Source of the DNA: Pollutiaquabacter aromativorans
GTDB taxonomy: Bacteria; Bacteroidota; Bacteroidia; AKYH767-A; 2013-40CM-41-45
Length of the DNA: 64,000 nt
Reading direction: 5' to 3'
NCBI GenBank assembly: GCA_049177215.1
Contig: CP185379.1
Span: 2,976,001-3,040,000 of the forward strand
Below are positions 53,977 through 60,258 of the stretch, one piece after another (position 1 is the stretch's first letter; every line of letters starts with the position of its first letter). A model generated the notes under the pieces. It saw only the letters and a program-made list of their open reading frames with translations, was not told the origin of the DNA and did no database searches. A program made the position numbers and the translations under genes.

Positions 53977-54984
53977 CTATGCAAACAGGCGTTTTTCCAA
54001 TCCGAGCCATTCCAAGGCCGAGCCATGCAGCAGCCGTTCTTTGATGTCGTTGGAATAAGGCATCTCGCCGATCAATTTACCGGGCTCCAATTCACCGAGC
54101 GGAAAGGGATAATCGGTTCCAAGCGCGATCCGCTCCGGCCCCATGAAACGGACAAGATAATCCAGCATCACCGGGTCGTGAACGAGTGAGTCCAGCCAGA
54201 ATTGTTTCAGGTACTTGCGCGGAGATTCAGGATTGTCCACCGCTACCAGATCGGGACGAACACGAAAGCCATGCTCGATCCTGCCAAAGGTCGCGGGGAA
54301 CGATCCGCCGCCGTGCGCAAAGGCAACGCGCAGGCGTGGCAGGCGTTCAAAGATGCCGCCGAAGATCATGGAGCAAATGGCCAGGGATGTTTCCGCCGGC
54401 ATGCCGACGAGCCAGGGCAGCCAGTACTTGTTCATCTTCTCTTTGCCCATCATGTCCCAGGGATGCACGAAGATCGCGGCACCCAGTTCCTGCGCCGCTT
54501 CAAAGACCGGAAACAAGGCCGGCTCGTTGAGGTTCCAGTCGTTGATATGCGAGCCGATCTGAACTCCCGCCAACCCGATCTTCATACAACGCTCCAGCTC
54601 CCGAATCGCAAGCTCCGGTGCTTGCAGCGGGATGGTTCCAAGGCCGATGAAACGCTTCGGATAGCGCTGCACGATATCCGCGATGTGATCGTTCAGGAAC
54701 ATGGAAAGGTCGAGCGCGTCCTGCGGTTGCGCCCAATAACTGAACATGACCGGAATGGTCGACAACACCTGCACGCCGACCTGGTGATGGGCGCACTCGC
54801 GCATGCGGACTTCAGGATCCCAACAGTTGTCCTGGATCTCGCGAAAGAATTTTCCGTCGATCATCATCCTGGCGCAACAGGGCTTATGATGCTCCAGAGA
54901 AACGAAGCCGCCATAACCGAACTTTTTGCGAAAGTCGGGGAGCTCCGAAGGCAGGATATGCGTGTGGATGTCAATTTTTAGCAT
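53977..54984 (-). CDS. 2-amino-3-carboxymuconate-6-semialdehyde decarboxylase (ACMSD)
   Basis: Decarboxylates the product of 3-hydroxyanthranilate dioxygenase, steering it to catabolism instead of quinolinate. A 335-residue amidohydrolase-fold enzyme with DIHTHILP (zinc ligands His7 and His9), IFVHPWDMMG (His near 174), FAHGGGSFPATFGRIEHG (His near 225) and GTDYPFPLGE (Asp near 291). KYWLPWLVGMPAETS is typical of ACMSD. The start overlaps the end of the TMTC-like gene by 14 bases. Bacterial homologues are named NbaD. Confidence 0.9.
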   Translation of the reverse strand: MLKIDIHTHILPSELPDFRKKFGYGGFVSLEHHKPCCARMMIDGKFFREIQDNCWDPEVRMRECAHHQVGVQVLSTIPVMFSYWAQPQDALDLSMFLNDHIADIVQRYPKRFIGLGTIPLQAPELAIRELERCMKIGLAGVQIGSHINDWNLNEPALFPVFEAAQELGAAIFVHPWDMMGKEKMNKYWLPWLVGMPAETSLAICSMIFGGIFERLPRLRVAFAHGGGSFPATFGRIEHGFRVRPDLVAVDNPESPRKYLKQFWLDSLVHDPVMLDYLVRFMGPERIALGTDYPFPLGELEPGKLIGEMPYSNDIKERLLHGSALEWLGLEKRLFA

Positions 54985-56965
54985 TGGCCTTCTTCTTGGC
55001 TATTTCATCAGCCTCCCGGAAATACTTGTTTGCCATGGCTTCATCGCCCAGGTTCCGATACGTGAAACCCAACATGCGGTAGGGTACCGCATAATCCGCC
55101 TCTTGCTCGATCGCTTTCTTGAAAAAGCCGATCGCTGTTTCCCACTTTTGTCTGGCATCCGCCAGGTAGCGGTCGCGTTCGGCAGGATTGTTCATCGCCT
55201 GCTCGCGGGCCCCTTCACCATAGACACCGTAAACGCTGGCCAGGTTGTTCCACGCGTGCGAATATCTGGGATTGTATTTGACGGCCTGTTCGAAATGTTG
55301 CAGAGCCAGATCATACCTCCGCGTGTTGAACAGGAGATTGCCGTAGTTGTTGTGCGCCACCGGGTTGGTGGGGTTGATCTCGAGCGCCCGGACAAAATCC
55401 TGCTCGGCTGCAGGATAATTGTTCAGCACGTACTTGTTATATGCGCGGCGTTGCCAGGCGTCGCCGTACGGTTCCCAGATCGAAATGGCGGTGTCGAGCT
55501 GCGCGATCGATTCGACTAACGCGGCCTTGATTGCTGCCGAGTCCGGAAGTGTGGTTAGATAGTCTTCCGCTGAAATATGATTCCCCACATAGAACCGCAT
55601 GTGCGCGCTGCGTGGTACTTTTTTCAGATCGGTATTGAAGAGTCTCGTCTCGTCGTGCCAATCCTGGTTGCGTGCCAGGGTCAGCGAGGAAAATCCGAGT
55701 ACGACCAGGGCTGTCAGCACCAGGGGTACCGGGGTTGTCCCCGACTGCGGACTCAACCGGCCGGCAAGCCGATCCAGTAACACCGCTACGACGATGCACC
55801 AACCCAGTGAAGGGACAAACAACAGGCGTTCGGCATAGTTGGTACCGATGAGCATCAGCACGTTGGAAATGATGGAGATCGTAACAAAGTAGAACAGGAT
55901 ACCGAAGGCGATGGGGTCGCGCTTTTTGAAATTCATGATCGCGTAAACCAACGCGCCGATGTGAATCAGGAATGACAGGATGAATTTCCAATCGCCGGGA
56001 CCCGCCGGATCGAAGGCCGCGTAGGATCCGTCACAGATAAGCGGGTGTGGGATAAAATGCTTGTACAGATAAACGCCCAGGAGATAGATCGCCGAGGTAC
56101 GCTGGGTGACAAAGTCCTTGATCCCGATGAGGTGGTTATCCACCATTGCATACGGTGCAGATTGATACTGCCCGAGAATACTGGCCCGGATCAGGAGGAA
56201 CAATACCGCCGGTACCGCCATGGAGACCATGACCCCGCGATAGTGGCTACCCTTCGCTTCCGAGAAAAAGTACAACGCCAGCGGCACGGCGGCGAGATAG
56301 GTGATCGCCGATTCCTTCGACAACAGTGCCGCGAAGAAGGAAAGCGCCAGTATCGGCAGGTGCTGCCATTTGCCACCGCGGGCATACAACAAAGCCGAGC
56401 GGAGTGTCAACAGGAAGAACAACATGCTGAGGATCTCGTCGCGGCTCTTCACATTGGCGATCACCTCCGTGTGCAGGGGATGGACCGCATACAACAACGC
56501 GATCGCGAACGGGATAAAAAGCGATCGCGGGAAACAGAGCAGCAATACGCGGAACAACAGGAAACAAGTCAGTGCATAGAGCAGGACGTTGTCGATGTGT
56601 CCCAGTGAAGGGTTGTCAGGGGAAATGCTCCACTCGATCGCGAAGGTCGCTTTCGAGAGCGGACGATATAACGTGTGGTCGGAGACGTCCATGCCCGTAC
56701 GGTAGGTGGTGCTCATGATCTCCGGAATGGCGGAGATGCCCCGCTTGGTCAGCTTGTTGTCGGGAATGACGCCCCAGTCATCCAGCGCCCAGCCGTGTTG
56801 AAAGGTGTTGGCATAGACCAGGAACGCGACGATCGCTACGATCAGCCCGGCCCAGTTACGGGATCGCTGTTGTTGTTGCAACTCGGCAGCCTGCTGGCGC
56901 TTCGAAGGTTGCGCAGATTGCTGTTGTTGCGCGATCTTCTCTTTACGGGTAAGTTTCTTGCTCAC
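54971..56965 (-). CDS. TMTC-like membrane mannosyltransferase with TPR repeats
   Basis: The GTG at 56965 (MSKKLTRKEKIAQQQQS) is chosen because no ATG occurs and the upstream frame overlaps the neighbour. It gives a basic Gln-rich cytoplasmic tail, about 10-11 membrane helices (about 45-450), then TPR repeats (AAEQDFVRALEINPTNPVAH; ALQHFEQAVKYNPRYSHAWN). The first periplasmic loop has GWALDDWGVIPDN with the Asp-Asp typical of GT-C enzymes, and HPLHTEVIANVKSRDEIL is characteristic of TMTC proteins. O-mannosylation of exported proteins is a reasonable guess. It lies between two enzymes of the kynurenine path. Confidence 0.82.
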   Translation of the reverse strand: MSKKLTRKEKIAQQQQSAQPSKRQQAAELQQQQRSRNWAGLIVAIVAFLVYANTFQHGWALDDWGVIPDNKLTKRGISAIPEIMSTTYRTGMDVSDHTLYRPLSKATFAIEWSISPDNPSLGHIDNVLLYALTCFLLFRVLLLCFPRSLFIPFAIALLYAVHPLHTEVIANVKSRDEILSMLFFLLTLRSALLYARGGKWQHLPILALSFFAALLSKESAITYLAAVPLALYFFSEAKGSHYRGVMVSMAVPAVLFLLIRASILGQYQSAPYAMVDNHLIGIKDFVTQRTSAIYLLGVYLYKHFIPHPLICDGSYAAFDPAGPGDWKFILSFLIHIGALVYAIMNFKKRDPIAFGILFYFVTISIISNVLMLIGTNYAERLLFVPSLGWCIVVAVLLDRLAGRLSPQSGTTPVPLVLTALVVLGFSSLTLARNQDWHDETRLFNTDLKKVPRSAHMRFYVGNHISAEDYLTTLPDSAAIKAALVESIAQLDTAISIWEPYGDAWQRRAYNKYVLNNYPAAEQDFVRALEINPTNPVAHNNYGNLLFNTRRYDLALQHFEQAVKYNPRYSHAWNNLASVYGVYGEGAREQAMNNPAERDRYLADARQKWETAIGFFKKAIEQEADYAVPYRMLGFTYRNLGDEAMANKYFREADEIAKKKANAKN

Positions 56966-56988
56966 GCGGATGGAACAGGTTGGGAAGC

Positions 56989-57014
56989 AATATGCCCGCA
57001 CTGGCGGGCATATT
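56989..57014 (-). other. 11-bp perfect hairpin between HAAO and TMTC-like genes
   Basis: Arms 56989-56999/57004-57014 (AATATGCCCGC and complement), loop ACTG. It lies 5 bases after the HAAO stop on the minus strand and 24 bases before the next GTG. There is no T run, so it may stabilise the upstream mRNA end or attenuate rather than fully terminate. Confidence 0.6.
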
Positions 57015-57018
57015 CGGA

Positions 57019-57546
57019 TTATTTCACGGGTACAGGCGGCTCCATGACGGCTCCGCAATGTTTACAGGTACGTTTTTGTTTGTCCTCGTAAAAGGCCGTC
57101 ATGGCTTTCGCCAACTGATCGACGATGTCTTCCAGATCAAAGTACTCCTCGTGCAGCAATTGGTGGCAGCTTTCGCAATACCATTGGAGGCCGTCCTTCA
57201 TGCCCGGACGTCGCTGCACTTCCATGACCAACCCGACCGTATTGGGACCTCGCTGCGGGGAATGCGGAGTTCTGGCCGGCAGAAGAAAGATCTCGCCTTC
57301 TTTGATCGGGATGTTCACCGGCTTGCCGTCGTCGATGATCTTGACCACGATGTCGCCCTCGAGCTGATAGAAAAACTCTTCCGTCTCGTTGTAATGGTAA
57401 TCCTTGCGGCTGTTGGGGCCGCCAACGACCATGACAATGAAATCCTGGTTGGGCTGATAGACGACCTGATTCATCACCGGCGGCTTGAGCAGGTGACGGT
57501 GTTCGTCGATCCATTGTTTGAAGTTGAACGGGCGGGTTACGGGCAT
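57019..57546 (-). CDS. nbaC: 3-hydroxyanthranilate 3,4-dioxygenase
   Basis: Opens the ring of 3-hydroxyanthranilate in tryptophan catabolism. A 175-residue cupin with iron ligands in DYHYNETEEFFYQLEG (His51, Glu57) and LPARTPHSPQRG (His95), and substrate-binding Arg residues in GGPNSRKDYHY and ARTPHSPQR. The C-terminal CESCH and CKHCG form the rubredoxin-like metal site of bacterial enzymes. Its decarboxylase partner lies two genes downstream on the same strand. Weak box TAAATTCG at 57578-57571. Confidence 0.93.
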   Translation of the reverse strand: MPVTRPFNFKQWIDEHRHLLKPPVMNQVVYQPNQDFIVMVVGGPNSRKDYHYNETEEFFYQLEGDIVVKIIDDGKPVNIPIKEGEIFLLPARTPHSPQRGPNTVGLVMEVQRRPGMKDGLQWYCESCHQLLHEEYFDLEDIVDQLAKAMTAFYEDKQKRTCKHCGAVMEPPVPVK

Positions 57547-57579
57547 GGCGGTTGGGGATTGGCTGCGTGGCGAATTTAA

Positions 57580-57626
57580 GGGTTTAGGGTTTCGAGTTTC
57601 CAGTTTCGGGTTTCCAGTTTCGGGTT
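57580..57626. repeat. GTTTCGA/GTTTCCA/GTTTCGG heptamer repeat
   Basis: At least five consecutive 7-base units upstream of nbaC. Same family as at 41042. Confidence 0.8.
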
Positions 57627-57733
57627 GATTTCCTGTTCAAAACCAAAAACAACTCGGAACCGGAATAGTGAAACTGTTGACCTTTAAATTGAACTCGGGG
57701 TCGGTCTGGATCGAACTTTTACAACATAAAACG

Positions 57734-57765
57734 ACTCGAAACCGGAAACCCGAAACCCGAAACGA
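57734..57765. repeat. CGAAACC heptamer repeat, inverted relative to 57580
   Basis: CGAAACC, GGAAACC, CGAAACC, CGAAACG. With 57580-57626 it forms an inverted pair about 110 bases apart. Confidence 0.8.
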
Positions 57766-57776
57766 TTAACCCCCGG

Positions 57777-58070
57777 TCAGGTTTTCTTCTTCGCAAACCA
57801 CTCATTCAACTTCTCCCCCACCTCCTTGGCGAGCTCTTCGGCTTTGGCGCCGGCTTGTTTGGCTACGGCTTCGACCTTGTCGCGTACGTCGTCGAACTTC
57901 TCCCGCACGGTATCGCCGAATTCGCCGCCCTCGGCGACCCGGTCGAGCTCCGCGTGCAGGATGTGCGGGAACTTGAGTTTGAAATGGTCCATCACCGCCT
58001 CCGCGGCCAGTTGCGCCTGTTCGTCGGTGAGGTTGGCTTTGAGCTTGATGAGGTTGGCGAGGTGGGTCAT
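57777..58070 (-). CDS. Small helical amphipathic protein, unknown function
   Basis: ATG 58070 (MTHLANLIKLKANLTDEQAQ) gives 97 residues. The N-terminal half is compact and helical (AAEAVMDHFKLKFPHILHAE); the C-terminal half is a long amphipathic helix of the apolipoprotein/YtxH kind (VREKFDDVRDKVEAVAKQAG; ELAKEVGEKLNEWFAKKK). It could be a stress or membrane-associated protein. An in-frame start at 58121 adds a Cys-rich stretch that looks unrelated. I cannot name the family. Confidence 0.65.
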   Translation of the reverse strand: MTHLANLIKLKANLTDEQAQLAAEAVMDHFKLKFPHILHAELDRVAEGGEFGDTVREKFDDVRDKVEAVAKQAGAKAEELAKEVGEKLNEWFAKKKT

Positions 58071-58121
58071 GGGGGGTGGGCATAGTGAAATCAAGCAGGC
58101 AAGATGAAGCTCGTCCGTCAA

Positions 58122-58407
58122 AATGTCGCAAATAAAAACTGGTATTATTATGGAGGGTTTAAAAATGCCGAAGCGTAAGGCCTAGGAAATCATGTTAAAG
58201 TCGATGGGTTTCATCAATTCTTGTACCAATACTGACAATAACGTCATTATGGCGGCTCGAATGACTGACACGAAGACTTCACGCGCAAGGCGTCGTAGGA
58301 TTTGCTTCAGGAATTGAGACCAGTAGATTGACATGAGCATATTGCTTAGCAGCCTCCCCGATTTGGGTATCCATCGCTTTCGATTCTATAACATGAATTG
58401 AAGAGAG
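58122..58407. other. Upstream part of the RT leader, no gene recognised
   Basis: This part has no gene-like plus-strand reading. It contains the first copy of a 13-base direct repeat (GAAATCATGTTAA, 58186-58198; second copy 58629-58641 at the RT start). It may hold the promoter and 5' part of the RNA described next, but I see no convincing -7 box. Confidence 0.4.
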
Positions 58408-58584
58408 ATGAGCCGAGGTTACCCTGTCAATACCGCAATTGACAGGCGAACTCGCTGGCGGAAAAAAATTCCAGCTGAAGCGTTCCAAGTTCTCTTGGGG
58501 CCGTATGTGGAAATACTTGTAGGGGTATCGAATCCTCAACAGATAGAGGCAATCTGTAGTTTTGTGAATAAATTCACACACTAG
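58408..58584 (+). CDS. Stop-free short reading inside the RT leader (58 codons)
   Basis: Frame 1 has no stop from 58402 to 58581. From ATG 58408 it encodes MSRGYPVNTAIDRRTRWRKK, then IPAEAFQVLLGPYVEILVGV, ending at TAG 58582. The product has protein-like alternation of hydrophobic residues and a basic N-terminus. It could be a real small protein. It could instead be template sequence that becomes a repeated, stop-free frame if the RT copies it in tandem, as reported for DRT2/Neo systems. It overlaps the hairpin array. Whether it is translated is unknown. Confidence 0.35.
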   Translation: MSRGYPVNTAIDRRTRWRKKIPAEAFQVLLGPYVEILVGVSNPQQIEAICSFVNKFTH

Positions 58585-58623
58585 TCAGAAGGCGCCTGCG
58601 GAAATGCACCTTCTGACTAGTGT
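58423..58623 (+). ncRNA. Structured leader RNA upstream of the reverse transcriptase
   Basis: Six hairpins follow one another: 58423-58430/58439-58446 (8 bp), 58454-58458/58471-58475, 58485-58489/58494-58498, 58540-58544/58552-58556, 58563-58568/58573-58578, and a perfect 15-bp stem 58578-58592/58609-58623 just before the RT start. Defence RTs of the DRT2 and DRT9 types use an RNA encoded directly upstream as template, so this is probably that RNA. Ends and template limits are not known. A TAGTTTTG box at 58557-58564 could also drive the RT itself. Confidence 0.55.
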
Positions 58624-58634
58624 CCCTCGAAATC

Positions 58635-60179
58635 ATGTTAACAGAAGAGCTTTGGGAAAAATGGGCTGCAAAGGAATCCAAGAATTACATATTCCTTAAC
58701 GGCAAGCAAAAATACCTTAAAAGAGGGTATAAGCACTTTGACAACAAAATCTGGTTTCCGGATCGAAAGAATGAAATAAAAGCTATCCTTCAAAATAAAT
58801 TAAAGGTCACACGTACCGGTCTTCATTCTGAAAACAGAGCTTTTCTTCCTTTTTTAAAACAACGTACAAAAAAACTAAGAATAAAATACAACCATAGGCT
58901 AAAGAGAAATCAAGTTAGTGCAAAATTAAGACCCATCTGTTATGCATCCCATCTCGACAGTTTAATTTTTTCCTTCTATGGGTATGCTCTCAACGAGATT
59001 TACGAAAATTACCTTCGAACTCATTCCTTTAGTGAATCTATTTTAGCGTATAGAAGTTCATTAGAAAAGTCAACGATCGAACATGCCATCGAAGCATTTT
59101 CCGAAATAATTGTCCGCGGAAATTGTAGTGCAATAGCAGTCGATATTAAAAGTTACTTTGACTCCATTGATCACAAACTATTATACGAGATGATCTTAAA
59201 GGTATATGGAAATAGACTGCCGGATGACTTATACTTAATCTTTCAGAATATAACTCGCTATTCTTATGTGCGAAGAGATTCCCTTGTCAAAACATTAAAC
59301 GTTAGCGATCGAAAATATAATTCATTTGGTTGTTACTTTGAGTTAATACCCGGAAACACGGTATCTCAAAAATTTGATTTCTTAAAAAGTAAGTCCTTAT
59401 TACGATCGAATGCGACCACTAAATCAATGTCGGGAAAAGGAATTCCTCAGGGATCTACTATCAGTGCCGTACTATCCAACATATACTTAATTGATCTCGA
59501 TTATCATTTTTCCAAATTAAGTAAATTAATGGGATTCAGCTATAGAAGATATTGCGATGACATTCTAATTATATGTAATTCTAATGATTCAATACACTTG
59601 CTTTCCGAAATAAGAAGTAAAATAACAGACTATTGCAAATTAAATATAAATGATTCGAAAACTGAGCTTATTGATTTTATTCCAAACAACAAAGGGCGAT
59701 TGACAGCATTTCGCTCAGCCAAACTGTCAGAATATTTAAACTTCAATAAGTTAAAAACAAATAAAAAGAATATAAAATGCAAGTCACTCCAATATCTTGG
59801 TTTTGAATTTAATGGACAATCCATTAGTATCCGTACATCAAGTCTTGCTAAGTTCTTTGTTAAAACTAAGCGTCAAACAAAAAGAACAATAAGGAGCGCC
59901 TACGGAAACAATAAAAAAGGTGGAAAGGTATTAACTAAGAGACTATATTATCGATTTACACATTTTGGCAATCGCAATTTCATTACATATGCTCAAAGAG
60001 TGATAAAACAGACTGCTACGAGCGGAGATGCTTCTGTTCGATTACGATTATTAAGCAAAATCAAAAAACAAATTGCCCCTCACAATGACAAGTTTCGCAA
60101 ATATCTCATAGATACTAATAATAGAATTTATACAAATAGAGTTAAAACTAATCGAAACCTTATAAAAAAAACTATCTAA
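58635..60179 (+). CDS. Defence-associated reverse transcriptase, DRT2-like
   Basis: The ATG at 58635 (MLTEELWEKWAAKESKNYIF) follows the long hairpin. The 514-residue protein has an N-terminal KRGYKHFD motif (29-36), RT motif A with AIAVDIKSYFDSIDH (Asp170), GIPQGSTIS (269-277) and the active site YCDD (306-309). It has no maturase, endonuclease or DGR accessory domain and no variable repeat nearby, so group II introns and DGRs are unlikely. YCDD plus KRGYxHFD plus a structured upstream RNA fit the DRT2 (UG2) antiphage group best; other DRT types remain possible. The gene is strikingly AT-rich, indicating recent transfer. Confidence 0.78.
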   Translation: MLTEELWEKWAAKESKNYIFLNGKQKYLKRGYKHFDNKIWFPDRKNEIKAILQNKLKVTRTGLHSENRAFLPFLKQRTKKLRIKYNHRLKRNQVSAKLRPICYASHLDSLIFSFYGYALNEIYENYLRTHSFSESILAYRSSLEKSTIEHAIEAFSEIIVRGNCSAIAVDIKSYFDSIDHKLLYEMILKVYGNRLPDDLYLIFQNITRYSYVRRDSLVKTLNVSDRKYNSFGCYFELIPGNTVSQKFDFLKSKSLLRSNATTKSMSGKGIPQGSTISAVLSNIYLIDLDYHFSKLSKLMGFSYRRYCDDILIICNSNDSIHLLSEIRSKITDYCKLNINDSKTELIDFIPNNKGRLTAFRSAKLSEYLNFNKLKTNKKNIKCKSLQYLGFEFNGQSISIRTSSLAKFFVKTKRQTKRTIRSAYGNNKKGGKVLTKRLYYRFTHFGNRNFITYAQRVIKQTATSGDASVRLRLLSKIKKQIAPHNDKFRKYLIDTNNRIYTNRVKTNRNLIKKTI

Positions 60180-60258
60180 TTTAACTTATTGCGCTTTCAA
60201 TAATTCTATTGATTTTAATTTGGGGTCGAAATTTATTAGTTATTGATTACCCTAATCT

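Noticed and set aside
58279..58581. 100-codon minus-strand frame in the RT leader as an independent gene
   Set aside because: It has no start context, signal or recognisable domain, and it overlaps the hairpin array. It is kept only as part of the observation that both strands are stop-free.
58120..60250. Diversity-generating retroelement or group II intron around the RT
   Set aside because: No template/variable repeat pair, no accessory protein, no maturase or endonuclease domain, and no intron-like 5' GTGYG end seen.
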